From the NCBI GenBank assembly GCA_964476585.1, contig CAYZBF010000018.1, forward strand, positions 1 through 42,132: a stretch of DNA of 42,132 bases. The letters run 5' to 3'. Of this stretch, positions 16,786 through 25,577 are shown piece by piece. The notes beneath the pieces were generated by a model, which ran no database searches, had not been told where the DNA came from, and saw only the letters and a program-made list of their open reading frames with translations. Made by a program: the position numbers and the translations under genes. This DNA comes from CAYZBF01 sp964476585. Its GTDB lineage: Bacteria > Hydrothermota > UBA3072. Every line of letters begins with the position of its first letter. Position 1 is the first letter of the stretch.

Positions 16786-17298
16786 TTAATACATTGTGTG
16801 ACCCATCATCATTTCACCACCTGGTAGAGTGAAAGCAGCCGCAGCCTGGATCTTTCGTAATGCAAGATAATCACCCTCTTTCTTAATTATCCCCCTTGTT
16901 CCATACTCCAGAACCAGAGACCAACCGTAAAGTATAGGATTGATACCAGTCGCTCCTCCTGTTGTCCCTCCCATCCGTATAAGAGGAAGGGGAGTGATGA
17001 CTCCAATGTCCGAGGAATCAGGGGTTAAGAACATTTTGTGTCCATAAACGGTATCTCCTCCGCTCATAAATGTATCATTGGCAACTAACGTCCCTAAATC
17101 TTTATACTCTGGTAGGAGGGATACCACAAACTCAGATGCTGTTTCTGCTGACTTTATAGTTCTCTTCCTCTTTACCAGGTTCAATGTGGATATAATATCA
17201 CTTGTTGTCATTAACGCTGTTGCAGTTGTAAGCACTGTTAGTATTGCTATAATCCAAAGGACTATTATCATTGAAATTCCCTGTTTTTTCTTATCCAT
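16786..17298 (-). CDS. Minor pilin, PilX/GspK-like
   Basis: 170 residues. MDKKKQG|ISMIIVLWIIAILTVLTT is a prepilin leader with the basic peptide, Gly at the cleavage site and a hydrophobic helix; Glu at mature position 5 is replaced (ISMII), as in GspK/PilX-type subunits that cap the fibre. The rest is a short globular domain (about 60-170) with a glycine-rich stretch GGTTGGATG. Good ribosome binding site GGAGGCAAGA. It lies 9 bases after the PilW-like gene. Family role: minor subunit priming pilus assembly and presenting the PilY1 tip. The subclass is by position and lack of Glu5. Confidence 0.75.
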   Translation of the reverse strand: MDKKKQGISMIIVLWIIAILTVLTTATALMTTSDIISTLNLVKRKRTIKSAETASEFVVSLLPEYKDLGTLVANDTFMSGGDTVYGHKMFLTPDSSDIGVITPLPLIRMGGTTGGATGINPILYGWSLVLEYGTRGIIKKEGDYLALRKIQAAAAFTLPGGEMMMGHTMY

Positions 17299-17307
17299 TC
17301 TTGCCTC

Positions 17308-17892
17308 CTACGGCCTTAAATTTCTTATTGCTACTGTATTATTATAAGTAATTGTATCTTTACTATATGGATGAACCAATCTAAGTGTAAAATCGATTCT
17401 ATTTATAGGATAAGATATAGCCGGTAGAATCCAACTACCACCGGTAGTTACCTCATTAACAGACGGTGCAAATACACTACCAGTAACATCTATGTATGTA
17501 AACCCAAGTGAATCAACAAACACCAAAGCCCAATCTCCATCTATAAGAAGAGTGTCTCCACTGACTGAAATCATATGAATATCTTCTGCGTCAACTACAC
17601 CGACTGTACTACCATCAAGGTCGTGTGTATATTGGATAGAATTTACATTCCCAGAAACAATCCCAAATGTATGAAGTGGAGATAGTCCTCTACCAGAGAA
17701 TCCGATTTGTCTGAGTTCATTCACTATATAATCGCTAGCCTTTCTTGCTTTTATATTTAGTTCTGAAATTTGAGATTGCCTTCGCATGACTTTTTGCTGA
17801 TAAAAGAGAGTTTGATAAAACATTGTGAAAATAACTCCCATAATGGTAATGACCACAAGAAGTTCAATGAGAGAGAAACCTTTGTTTTTCAT
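17308..17892 (-). CDS. Minor pilin, PilW-like
   Basis: 194 residues from the ATG at 17892, which begins MKNKG|FSLIELLVVITIMGVIF, a canonical class III signal with Phe+1 and Glu+5; the open frame extends 33 codons upstream but that part overlaps the preceding gene and is not pilin-like. AGGTAGG precedes this ATG. The mature domain includes KASDYIVNELRQIGFSG, the conserved PilW motif, then beta strands. It lies 7 bases downstream of the PilV-like gene. Role: minor pilin of the tip complex, processed by prepilin peptidase (not in the window). Confidence 0.82.
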   Translation of the reverse strand: MKNKGFSLIELLVVITIMGVIFTMFYQTLFYQQKVMRRQSQISELNIKARKASDYIVNELRQIGFSGRGLSPLHTFGIVSGNVNSIQYTHDLDGSTVGVVDAEDIHMISVSGDTLLIDGDWALVFVDSLGFTYIDVTGSVFAPSVNEVTTGGSWILPAISYPINRIDFTLRLVHPYSKDTITYNNTVAIRNLRP

Positions 17893-17899
17893 TTCAAAC

Positions 17900-18343
17900 C
17901 TACCTATGTCGTGAAAGTAAAATAAATGTTGAATCAACATAGTCTCCAAAGTTGTCTTTCGAAATAATAAGACATTTAATCCTCGAACCACTTGCTATTG
18001 GACTGTCCTCGGTGAACTGAAATTCCGTAAGTAAAATAGAGCTTTCGACGACCATCCCCTTAATTGTGTCCAAGTCTTTAAAGAGAGTATCACCTGCTGC
18101 ATGTGTATCCCATATAGAATCAAAAACCAGGCGATTTGGATCTGCTGGGGTCTCCTGCATAATCCTCCCTCTAAACTCTTCAAAAGCCTTCTCACCATGC
18201 ACTGATAACCTCGCCCTTTTCTCACTATGGATTATCCTTCTACTATTACTTGCAGAGAACATGACAACCCCTGTCATAGCAATTGTAAATATAAGGATTG
18301 AAACAATGAGCTCCACAAGTGTAAAACCTTTATATTTATTCAT
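17900..18343 (-). CDS. Minor pilin, PilV-like
   Basis: 147 residues. MNKYKG|FTLVELIVSILIFTIAMTGV shows the prepilin cleavage site, Glu+5 and hydrophobic helix. The region after it (SNSRRIIHSEKRARLSVHGE) continues the amphipathic helix, and the globular part is small. The ATG overlaps the stop of the preceding pilin by 4 bases (ATGA). Short minor pilins with this leader are usually PilV/PilI-like; the exact subclass cannot be fixed by eye. Confidence 0.8.
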   Translation of the reverse strand: MNKYKGFTLVELIVSILIFTIAMTGVVMFSASNSRRIIHSEKRARLSVHGEKAFEEFRGRIMQETPADPNRLVFDSIWDTHAAGDTLFKDLDTIKGMVVESSILLTEFQFTEDSPIASGSRIKCLIISKDNFGDYVDSTFILLSRHR

Positions 18344-18792
18344 TTTACCTCCACCTCCATTATTCCAAGTGGAGAAATATAAAACTTTATTGTCTTTCCG
18401 AGTTCACTGTCAGTTACGTTGAATGCTCTGATACCACTGTCGTCATCCACTGTGCCATTCGAATTCACAGTAAATGTTATTACACCTCCTCCATGCTGTA
18501 AATCTAGTTCTGGACGCAACCCCAGCAAGTCCTTAGTAGTGGTAGCAGCTGAAGCCTTCATACATCTTAAAAAATTATTATTTTCATCTATTTCTAACTT
18601 ATAATCTTCTCCGTCTGTAGTTGCATATCTATTAGTCCTTTGATAGAAAGCTACAACTTCATTCTTCGCCTCTTCTAATCTCTGCCTTTCAAATAATCCC
18701 CTGAAGTAATATATTCCTATACCGGCAAGAATTCCTATTATTGTAACCACTACTAATAACTCGATGAGTGTAAAACCTTTAATTTTTTTCAT
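18340..18792 (-). CDS. Type IV pilin (PilA/PilE-like), first gene of the cassette
   Basis: 150 residues. MKKIKG|FTLIELLVVVTIIGILAGI is a textbook type IV prepilin N-terminus with Glu+5. Helix continues to about residue 50 (RQRLEEAKNEVVAFYQRTNR), then YATTDGEDYKLEID and strands with GGGVITFTVNSNGTVDDDSG. No C-terminal disulfide pair is present; a single Cys lies near 77. Ribosome binding site GGAGGTATAG. It is first in a chain of overlapping genes ending with the PilY1-like and Ig-like genes. It could be the major pilin or a PilE-like minor one; secretin, motor and platform genes are not in the window. Confidence 0.82.
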   Translation of the reverse strand: MKKIKGFTLIELLVVVTIIGILAGIGIYYFRGLFERQRLEEAKNEVVAFYQRTNRYATTDGEDYKLEIDENNNFLRCMKASAATTTKDLLGLRPELDLQHGGGVITFTVNSNGTVDDDSGIRAFNVTDSELGKTIKFYISPLGIMEVEVK

Positions 18793-18962
18793 CTATACCT
18801 CCAATACTTGACCTACAAAATTCATTCCATACCTCATCTTCTTGGATTCCAAGAACTTATATTTGCGTTTCTATGTAAATCATTCATTAAGTATGTAATC
18901 AAATCCTCATTCCTCCATCTAATTATTTAAACCTATGTCAAATATCTTTTCTTCGCAATGGT

Positions 18963-19232
18963 CTATTGTCGAAAGCGGGATTTAAAGCCTTTTAGTTCGT
19001 CGACCTTTATTTTCCCAGAAATGTGGACTACTTGCATACCTGTACCACCCAGGGAATATGAATAATTTGGTGGCTGAGGAATTCCGGACTCTTCGATGGT
19101 TCCTCCAATCGCATTAGTACCTCCAGTTCTGATATCAAATGAATATGAACGGGCAATCGAACCAGACCCACCTATTTCGCAGGTAGAAAGGGTGAGATCT
19201 GTTCCTGGATGTAATAAAGAGATGGGAATCAA
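18963..19232 (-). pseudogene. C-terminal remnant of a second PilY1-like gene
   Basis: The 89-codon frame repeats the last 75 or so residues of the PilY1-like protein encoded at 12788-16111: CEIGGSGSIARSYSFDIR against CEAGGGTGSARSYTFDIR, then SYSLGGTGMQVVHISGKI against SYSLDGTGMQINHTSGKI. About two thirds of positions agree by eye. Nothing of the 1000-residue upstream part remains and the frame begins inside a CAP-domain remnant, so this is a deletion scar, not a small gene. It shows that a paralogous tip adhesin once stood directly upstream of the pilin cassette. Confidence 0.75.
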
Positions 19233-19416
19233 TCGATAGTGCCGGTAAATTTCGTTTCAACCTTTCCTTATTGGTAAGCTCGATTACTTTCTTCTCTATT
19301 GTATTAAGTCCTGGATATTCAGGATAAAGAGAGGTGAATTTTACAGTAGTGTCACCAGAAGAACTTACTCTGATATCACACAGGGTAATACCAACAATAG
19401 TAAGCATAAGGAGCAT
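19135..19416 (-). pseudogene. Truncated CAP/SCP-domain secreted protein gene
   Basis: The frame has AGGAG and ATG six bases after the V-ATPase D stop. It encodes a signal peptide (MLLMLTIVGITLCDI) and then the start of a CAP domain: LNTIEKKVIELTNKERLKRN followed by LPALSIDSHL, the E-x2-V-x-x-L-T-N-x-x-R helix of the family. Homology ends near 19200, where the other frame takes up the PilY1-like C-terminus; the residues after RSHPF look like out-of-frame noise. CAP proteins are usually 120-150 residues longer. The fusion point lies at about 19190-19210. Confidence 0.55.
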
Positions 19417-19422
19417 AAATAC

Positions 19423-20034
19423 TCAACTCCTAATAATATCCTTTATTCTCATTAAACGCGAGATAGTCTCTCGTTCTCGCTCTCCTAATTTCATATTAAT
19501 ATAGCGAACTGCGTCTTTTAATTCTGGTATTAGTATATACTCAAGAGCATTAACCCTTCGCCTTGTTTTATCCATTTCTTCTGCAAGGAGGGCTATACTT
19601 TTTTCCATCTCTGCTAAGACAAGCAAATGATCAAACACGCTCATAAGATCCTTTAGTGCCACGTCAAGGGCTGGCGAGGTGCTGGCAAATCCGTATGAGA
19701 TTAGCTCGCCTTCCAGGGTTTTTTTATATTCTGGCAAGGAAACATTCATAACCTTTTTCAAACCCATAGATAACTCTATATCTGTATCGAGAAGTAAAAA
19801 AGATGCTTCAAATGATTTTTTATCCTGGTAAGCACGAGCAAGCAGGAAATTTTTTAGAGTTTTTAATAATTCCTCCTCCACTTCTTTACGCATATCAGAT
19901 AATTCTTTCACAATCTCCTGAATCACCCTCAGTAGTTCGTCCTGCTTGTGTTTCAGGAGTTTATGACCCCTCTCCGCAAGATTAACCCTCTTTCTAAGTT
20001 TAAGGAATTCCATTCGTGTGGCATTCACATCCAT
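19423..20034 (-). CDS. atpD: V-type ATPase subunit D (central stalk)
   Basis: 203 residues, matching the usual 200-215. Long N- and C-terminal helices form the rotor coiled coil: TRMEFLKLRKRVNLAERGHK and LLKHKQDELL at 5-35 are the diagnostic start, and RRVNALEYILIPELKDAVRY with INMKLGERERE near 160-190 the diagnostic end. It turns inside the A3B3 head and transmits torque to the membrane rotor. Last intact gene of the operon, 23 bases after subunit B. Confidence 0.95.
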   Translation of the reverse strand: MDVNATRMEFLKLRKRVNLAERGHKLLKHKQDELLRVIQEIVKELSDMRKEVEEELLKTLKNFLLARAYQDKKSFEASFLLLDTDIELSMGLKKVMNVSLPEYKKTLEGELISYGFASTSPALDVALKDLMSVFDHLLVLAEMEKSIALLAEEMDKTRRRVNALEYILIPELKDAVRYINMKLGERERETISRLMRIKDIIRS

Positions 20035-20057
20035 TCTTTAATAACCTCTTTATTCAG

Positions 20058-21476
20058 TCAATCTCTACTATTATTCTCTTTTTCACTCTCTTTCTCTTCC
20101 TTGCGATATTTAGAGTAGTATTTCAGTATAAACTCATCCCTGACTCTCTTTAATTCCCTTTTTGGGAGCATTGAAAGGAGCTTCCACCCTAATTCAAGAG
20201 TTTCTTCAATACTTCTATTCTCGTATTCCCCTTGGCTAACATATTCTTCTTCAAAAGCATCCACGAACTTTAGATATATCTTATCTATATCTGTAAGAGC
20301 TGTCTCTCCCAGTATTACTGCAAGTTCAGCTGCCTCTTTACCTTTAGAATATACAGCATATAACTGGTTATAAAGGTCTGCATGATCCTCTCTGGTTTTC
20401 CCCTCTCCAATACCTTTATCCTTGAGTCGGGATAAAGATGGAAGTACATCTATGGGCGGAGAAACACCCTTTCTTTCAAGTGAGCGAGAGAATATAATCT
20501 GACCCTCTGTGATATATCCAGTTAAATCTGGAATTGGATGAGTTTTATCATCTTCTGGCATTGAAAGCACTGGCATAAGTGTTATAGAACCCTTTCTGTT
20601 TTTAATCCTTCCAGCTCTTTCATACACGGAAGCTAGGTCGGTATACAGGTACCCAGGATATCCTCTTCTGCCTGGAACCTCTTTCCTTGCAGCTGATATC
20701 TCTCTAAGTGCCTCACAATAATTTGTCATATCCGTTAGTATTACAAGGACATGCATCTCGAGGTCAAATGCTAGATATTCAGCTGCGGTTAAAGCAGCCC
20801 TTGGAGTGGACAGGCGTTCAATTGTTGGATCATTAGCAAGGTTCAAGAACATTACAACTCTTTCGAGTGCTCCGGTTTCTTCAAAGTCATTGTGAAAGAA
20901 TTCAGCCTCCTCAAATGTTATTCCCATAGCGGCAAACACAACAGAAAACTCTTCTTCGGTGCCAAGGACTCTTGCCTGTCTTGCAACCTGTGCAGCTAAC
21001 CTATTATGTGGTAGACCTGAACCAGAGAAGAACGGCAGCTTTTGACCCCGAACAAGCGGATTGAGACCGTCAATGGATGAGATTCCTGTCTGTATGAACT
21101 CATTAGGGTATTCACGTGCATAAGGATTTATTGGAGCTCCATTTATATCCGCTCTTCTCTCGGGTAAAATGCGTGGCTTCCCATCAATAGCGTTACCCAT
21201 CCCATCAAACACTCTTCCCAGAATATCTGGAGAGAGAGGTAGTTCAATAGTCTTTCCATGGAAAGTAATTGTTGACTCTTGTATATCAATCCCTCTAGTC
21301 CCTTCGAATACCTGTATCATCGCTTTATCACGATGAACTTCCAGCACCTTTCCAGTCCTTACTTCTCCATCTGGAAGAATAATTGAGCAGAGCTCTCCGT
21401 ATTTTACACCAGAAACACCTTCTACAAAAAGAAGAGGGCCAGCAATATCAGACACAGCTTTATATTCAACCTTCAT
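20058..21476 (-). CDS. atpB: V-type ATPase subunit B (non-catalytic)
   Basis: 472 residues, full length. SGSGLPHNRLAAQVARQARV (about 150-170) is the subunit B replacement for a P-loop, lacking the GKT lysine. MGNAIDGKPRILPERRADIN and GRRGYPGYLYTDLASVYERAG with NRKGSITLMPVLSMPEDDKTHPIPDLTGYI in two parts are classic B motifs. It alternates with subunit A in the head and contributes the arginine finger (SLSRLKDKGIG region). ATG overlaps the end of subunit A by 4 bases. Confidence 0.96.
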   Translation of the reverse strand: MKVEYKAVSDIAGPLLFVEGVSGVKYGELCSIILPDGEVRTGKVLEVHRDKAMIQVFEGTRGIDIQESTITFHGKTIELPLSPDILGRVFDGMGNAIDGKPRILPERRADINGAPINPYAREYPNEFIQTGISSIDGLNPLVRGQKLPFFSGSGLPHNRLAAQVARQARVLGTEEEFSVVFAAMGITFEEAEFFHNDFEETGALERVVMFLNLANDPTIERLSTPRAALTAAEYLAFDLEMHVLVILTDMTNYCEALREISAARKEVPGRRGYPGYLYTDLASVYERAGRIKNRKGSITLMPVLSMPEDDKTHPIPDLTGYITEGQIIFSRSLERKGVSPPIDVLPSLSRLKDKGIGEGKTREDHADLYNQLYAVYSKGKEAAELAVILGETALTDIDKIYLKFVDAFEEEYVSQGEYENRSIEETLELGWKLLSMLPKRELKRVRDEFILKYYSKYRKEEKESEKENNSRD

Positions 21477-23236
21477 TGTTCCTCCTCTCTCTTTGCAGTC
21501 ACGCCACTAATTGCTTTACTTATCGCTTCATAGAGCTCCACAAGTTTTTCTTTCTTTTCTTCCTCAACATATTTCATTCTTGCTATATCCATAAGTATAT
21601 CAAGATTCTCTAAGCTTTTGATATCCGCATCGATTTCTTCTGCTTTGTGATAAAAGTTAATAATATTTTTGAGCATTAAATATTGTTTCTTCATTGATGT
21701 ATATGTATCAATTTCATGCATAGCATTTTGATGTAGAAAATCCTCCCGAAGTATTCTTGCAACAAGCAGTATACGCCGTTCCTTAGATGATAGTGCATCA
21801 ACTCCAACAAGCCTGACCATTTCCTGAAGTTCATCCTCCTCTTCCAATAATCGCATTGCTTCCTGTTCAAGTTTAATGAAATCCTCTGCTATCTCCTTAT
21901 CAAAATAGTCTCTTATATTATCAAGATAAAGGGAATATGAAGTGAGCCAATCAATTGCAGGGAAATGTCTTGCATAAGCAAGCTCTGCTTTTAGACTCCA
22001 GAATACCTTTACTACTCGAAGTGTATTTTGAACCACGGGGTCCGAAAGGTCCCCTCCTGGTGGAGATACAGCTCCAATTACACTGATAGCTCCCTCTCTA
22101 TCAGGTTCTCCTATACATTCTACTTTTCCAGCTCTTTCATAGAATTGTGCAACATTACTACCAAGATAAGCAGGATAACCTTCCTCACCAGGCATCTCTT
22201 CCAATCTTCCAGATATCTCTCTAAGGGCTTCTGCCCACCTGGATGTAGAATCTGCCATTAATGCAATTGAATATCCCATATCCCTGAAATATTCTGCAAT
22301 TGTTATTCCAGTATATATAGAAGCTTCCCTTGCAGCCACAGGCATATTTGAAGTATTTGCTAAAAGTACTGTTCTCTTCATAAGAGGTTCACCAGATTTG
22401 GGATCTTTAAGGCGTGGGAATTCATTAAGAACATCGGTCATCTCGTTCCCTCTTTCACCACATCCGATATAAACGACAATTTCGGCTTCAGTCCATTTCG
22501 CGAGTTGATGCTGCATCACTGTTTTCCCAGAACCGAATGGACCAGGTATACAGGCCGTTCCTCCCATTGCTATAGGGAAGAATGTGTCAATAATCCTCTG
22601 CCCTGTAAAGAGAGGCTCTGTTGGAGGTAATCTCCTCTTTACAGGTCTTGGCTTTCTCACTGGCCATCTCTGCTCCATCTGAATATCTTCCTTCTCTCCA
22701 TTTTCCTTCTTTATAACTGCAATTGTATCCTTAACAGTAAATTGACCTTTCTTAATTTCCTTTATAACACCTTTTACACCCGGTGGAACCATTATTCTAT
22801 GTTCCACTAGGATTGTCTCTTGAACTATGCCAAGTATATCTCCTCCAGTTACATTCTCTCCTCTCTTCTTTTTTGGAACAAACTCCCATTTCTTTTCAGG
22901 ATCAAGAGCAGACATAGATACTCCCCGCGTAATAAAATCCCCCACCTCTTCCCAAATAATATCAAGAGGACGTTGAACTCCATCATATATCGATTCAATA
23001 AGACCAGGTCCAAGCGTTACGGAAAGAGGCTCCCCTGTTAGATACACCGGTTCTCCCACACCTAACCCTTCTGTTTCCTCATATACCTGAATAGAAGCCT
23101 TATCCTGATCCAAACCTATGATTTCACCAAGAAGTCGGTATTCTCCAACTTTCACAACATCAAACATCCTTGCCCCTTCCATTTTACAAGCTTCTATAAG
23201 TGGACCTGAAACTCGTATTATTCTCCCTTTCTTCAT
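21473..23236 (-). CDS. atpA: V-type ATPase subunit A (catalytic)
   Basis: 587 residues. Walker A GPFGSGKT is at 232-239. The non-homologous insertion typical of V/A-type A subunits lies about 115-190 (PGVKGVIKEIKKGQFTVKD). VVYIGCGERGNEMTDVLNEF supplies the catalytic glutamate (GER), ALMADSTSRWAEALREIS is Walker B and beyond, and EEGYPAYLGSNVAQFYERAG follows. Hydrolyses or makes ATP in the head. ATG overlaps subunit F by 4 bases. No intein: the usual insertion site after the P-loop is uninterrupted. Confidence 0.97.
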   Translation of the reverse strand: MKKGRIIRVSGPLIEACKMEGARMFDVVKVGEYRLLGEIIGLDQDKASIQVYEETEGLGVGEPVYLTGEPLSVTLGPGLIESIYDGVQRPLDIIWEEVGDFITRGVSMSALDPEKKWEFVPKKKRGENVTGGDILGIVQETILVEHRIMVPPGVKGVIKEIKKGQFTVKDTIAVIKKENGEKEDIQMEQRWPVRKPRPVKRRLPPTEPLFTGQRIIDTFFPIAMGGTACIPGPFGSGKTVMQHQLAKWTEAEIVVYIGCGERGNEMTDVLNEFPRLKDPKSGEPLMKRTVLLANTSNMPVAAREASIYTGITIAEYFRDMGYSIALMADSTSRWAEALREISGRLEEMPGEEGYPAYLGSNVAQFYERAGKVECIGEPDREGAISVIGAVSPPGGDLSDPVVQNTLRVVKVFWSLKAELAYARHFPAIDWLTSYSLYLDNIRDYFDKEIAEDFIKLEQEAMRLLEEEDELQEMVRLVGVDALSSKERRILLVARILREDFLHQNAMHEIDTYTSMKKQYLMLKNIINFYHKAEEIDADIKSLENLDILMDIARMKYVEEEKKEKLVELYEAISKAISGVTAKREEEQ

Positions 23237-23541
23237 TCAAACCCTCCTATCTCCATTCCAACTGCTTTCTTCACCATCTCAGCGATTCTTCTTTTTCCAT
23301 AACCTTTGCTTCCCTTAATACCTGGTATTGGAACAATATTTATATCCGGACGATGAGTAATGTCCGTAGATTCTTCCAAGGCCTTGAATATATCTTCAAA
23401 AACAAAAACAACTGCGCAGTTAGATTTTTCTATTTCCTCCTTAACCTCTCCTATACTCTTATCTTCTACCATTATGATATCAGCCCCAAGCGATTTGAAG
23501 GGAAATACTAAGTCGCGAGAACCAACAAATGCTACTTTCAT
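23233..23541 (-). CDS. atpF: V-type ATPase subunit F
   Basis: 102 residues, typical length. MKVAFVGSRDLVFPFKSLGA starts a Rossmann-like fold, and CAVVFVFEDIFKA with IVPIPGIKGSKGYGKRRIAE are diagnostic of V/A-type F (NtpG in Enterococcus). It binds subunit D in the central stalk and regulates activity. Overlaps both neighbours by 4 bases. Confidence 0.93.
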   Translation of the reverse strand: MKVAFVGSRDLVFPFKSLGADIIMVEDKSIGEVKEEIEKSNCAVVFVFEDIFKALEESTDITHRPDINIVPIPGIKGSKGYGKRRIAEMVKKAVGMEIGGFE

Positions 23542-24533
23542 AGAATGAGTTTCTCCTTAATCATCTCATCTTCCACCTCATTAATCTTCCCTATAAATAT
23601 CACTCTCAGATTTCTAATCTCGTTTTCCTTCATAAAGAGATAGGAAATGATGGGTTCAATTCCTATAGATTCGTAAGTAACTAATCGTAGATATGAAAGT
23701 AACAATAACTCTGCTACTTGTTCAACAAGGGCTAAGGATCCTCTATGCTCTAATAAGGTAGAATAGACGGTTCTATGATAGAGATCGCCGAGGGATTCAA
23801 TTTCTTCCAAATTCTCTGATAGGATTTCTTCTTTTGGAATGAATCCTCCTGGAAGTAAAGCAAACTTAGCAAGTTTTTGATAACGCTCAAGGAAAAACAG
23901 GCGAAGTATAGTTTTAAGATTGGTTACATCCACCCACATTTTGTAATACCCAGCAAGGAAATCATTTTCTGGATACTCAGTCAAGAATTTAGCCATATCT
24001 CTTTCAATAGAAAAATTTAGCAATTGTAGATTGTGATGATGAGTAAAGTATGTTTCTATACCTGTTTCCACAGATTCCCTTATATAAATAGGTAACTTAT
24101 GATAACTTTCCTCTTTAAAGATGCCCTCGAGTTCAGCCACGGAAAGTACTCCTAAAGGCAAACAGTAGTAGATAAAATCTTTCTCTGCTATTTTCCCTTT
24201 AAGGAGAACCGTTATATTATAGAAGTCAAACTGCCCTCGTAAAACCTTCATAACTTCTGGATCATATATTAAACCTTCTATCTCATTAAATAAGTCTATT
24301 CTTGCGTTCAGAAGCGCCTCTTCATATTGATGGGGACTACTTATTTGTCGAAAATACCCACCATAGTCGGAATCGTGGAGTGCAGATATCAATTCTTTTT
24401 CATCTCTTGAAGATATAAATTGTTCAAATTTCTTCCTATCAAATAGCCTGGTTTCTCTTGCTCGAATTACACCAAGCTGATATGCATATCTAGTATCGAG
24501 AGTTCTTATCTCTTTAAATCTATTCACTTCCAA
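23538..24533 (-). CDS. atpC: V-type ATPase subunit C (d-like)
   Basis: 331 residues. All-helical with TRYAYQLGVIRARETRLFDR near the start and an NDFLAGYYKMWVDVTNLKTI motif near 195, as in the three-fold repeated V-ATPase C/d family. It is the socket between the central stalk and the K-ring. The last lines (IEPIISYLFMKENEIRNLRVI) are strongly conserved family sequence. ATG overlaps subunit E by 14 bases. Confidence 0.93.
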   Translation of the reverse strand: MEVNRFKEIRTLDTRYAYQLGVIRARETRLFDRKKFEQFISSRDEKELISALHDSDYGGYFRQISSPHQYEEALLNARIDLFNEIEGLIYDPEVMKVLRGQFDFYNITVLLKGKIAEKDFIYYCLPLGVLSVAELEGIFKEESYHKLPIYIRESVETGIETYFTHHHNLQLLNFSIERDMAKFLTEYPENDFLAGYYKMWVDVTNLKTILRLFFLERYQKLAKFALLPGGFIPKEEILSENLEEIESLGDLYHRTVYSTLLEHRGSLALVEQVAELLLLSYLRLVTYESIGIEPIISYLFMKENEIRNLRVIFIGKINEVEDEMIKEKLIL

Positions 24534-25101
24534 ACAAAAGTTTAACTATATACTCTTGGAGTTCATCCATTGCTTCTTCCAATAGGACTTGGAAGGAAGC
24601 ATTTATTAGTTTTTTATCCTTCTTTAAAATCATCCCGACTTCAAAGTCAGCTTTTCCTTCACTGATTTTAAAATTATATTCCTTATTTTTATTAAACGAT
24701 TTAACAAGGGTTTTAACATTCTCTTCAAACAACGTTCCAGGAATGATGTCCTCATCCTTACTATCTGAGATTTCAAGGATGAGATCCTCAATAAATGGCT
24801 TGTACTCGGAATTCCAATCAAGTTGCTTTAGCTTCTTTTCCGTTCGTTTCTTCAACTCATCTACAATTTCATTCTTGGCTTTGAGTTTCGAAGTCTTTAG
24901 CGCCATCCTGAGTTGTGATAGTTTTCTTTCGATTTCCTTTTTCTTAACTGCCTCTGCTTCCTTCTCCCCGTTCTTTTTTATCTCCTCTGCCTTTTGAGAA
25001 GCTTTCTCTAATATCTCTTTTGCTTCCTTTTTAGCTGCTTGAATCGCTCTTTTCTTTTTTTCTTCTGCTTCCGAGAGGATTCTCTCTGAAACCTTGCCCA
25101 T
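24520..25101 (-). CDS. atpE: V-type ATPase subunit E (peripheral stalk)
   Basis: 193 residues. Residues 5-90 are one long charged coiled coil (ILSEAEEKKKRAIQAAKKEA), pairing with subunit G/H. The C-terminal half (about 110-193) is the small alpha/beta domain that grips the A3B3 head, though ADFEVGMILKKDKKLINASF here replaces the more usual glycine-rich GGVVV-type sequence. It lies 5 bases after subunit K. Confidence 0.88.
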   Translation of the reverse strand: MGKVSERILSEAEEKKKRAIQAAKKEAKEILEKASQKAEEIKKNGEKEAEAVKKKEIERKLSQLRMALKTSKLKAKNEIVDELKKRTEKKLKQLDWNSEYKPFIEDLILEISDSKDEDIIPGTLFEENVKTLVKSFNKNKEYNFKISEGKADFEVGMILKKDKKLINASFQVLLEEAMDELQEYIVKLLFGSE

Positions 25102-25106
25102 TTAAT

Positions 25107-25577
25107 CTATCCAAGAGCGTTTATCATAAGGAAACTGGTAACAAAACCAAGAATAGCATAGGTCTCAACCATAACTGCAAAAATGACAACTCTCATAGTG
25201 GCTTCGGGTTGTTTTGCTGCAAGTTCAACTCCAGAGGTACAAACAAGCCCCTGGTGAATTCCAGATATAAGACCGAGAATTCCAACTGGAAGAGAAGCCA
25301 TCAGGAATTGAACTCCCTGAATTGCACTCATATCAAAGTTTACATCTCCTCCGAACATTCCAATTTTCATCATCATAAACATAGCAGCGATAAATCCGTA
25401 GAATCCTTGAGTCGAAGGAAGAACTACAAGGATGAACATCCTTCCAAATCTATCTGGTTGTTCCGATAAAACACCAGCTGCTGCTCGGGAAGGGATTCCA
25501 ACACCTATGGATGATCCAATTCCTGCAAGAAATGTAGCAACTCCAACACCTGCCATCGCTATCCAAAAACCAGTCAC
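25107..25577 (-). CDS. atpK: V-type ATPase subunit K (rotor ring) with sodium-site residues
   Basis: 156 residues, four transmembrane helices (a duplicated hairpin): about 5-28, 45-70, 86-112 and 126-153. Only the second hairpin holds the ion carboxylate, E139 in VMVETYAILGF. The other ligands known from the Enterococcus hirae sodium ATPase NtpK are matched: L53, T56 and Q57 in VLPSTQGFYGF, and Q109 in GIHQG. This pattern points to Na+ instead of H+ as the coupling ion. Each four-helix protomer has one carboxylate, which lowers ions per ATP and favours pumping, though synthesis is not excluded. Directly abuts subunit I. Confidence 0.95.
   Translation of the reverse strand: MTGFWIAMAGVGVATFLAGIGSSIGVGIPSRAAAGVLSEQPDRFGRMFILVVLPSTQGFYGFIAAMFMMMKIGMFGGDVNFDMSAIQGVQFLMASLPVGILGLISGIHQGLVCTSGVELAAKQPEATMRVVIFAVMVETYAILGFVTSFLMINALG

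Noticed and set aside
17893..17991. 33-codon N-terminal extension of the PilW-like pilin
   Set aside because: It overlaps the upstream pilin gene; the prepilin leader begins at the internal ATG with its own ribosome binding site.
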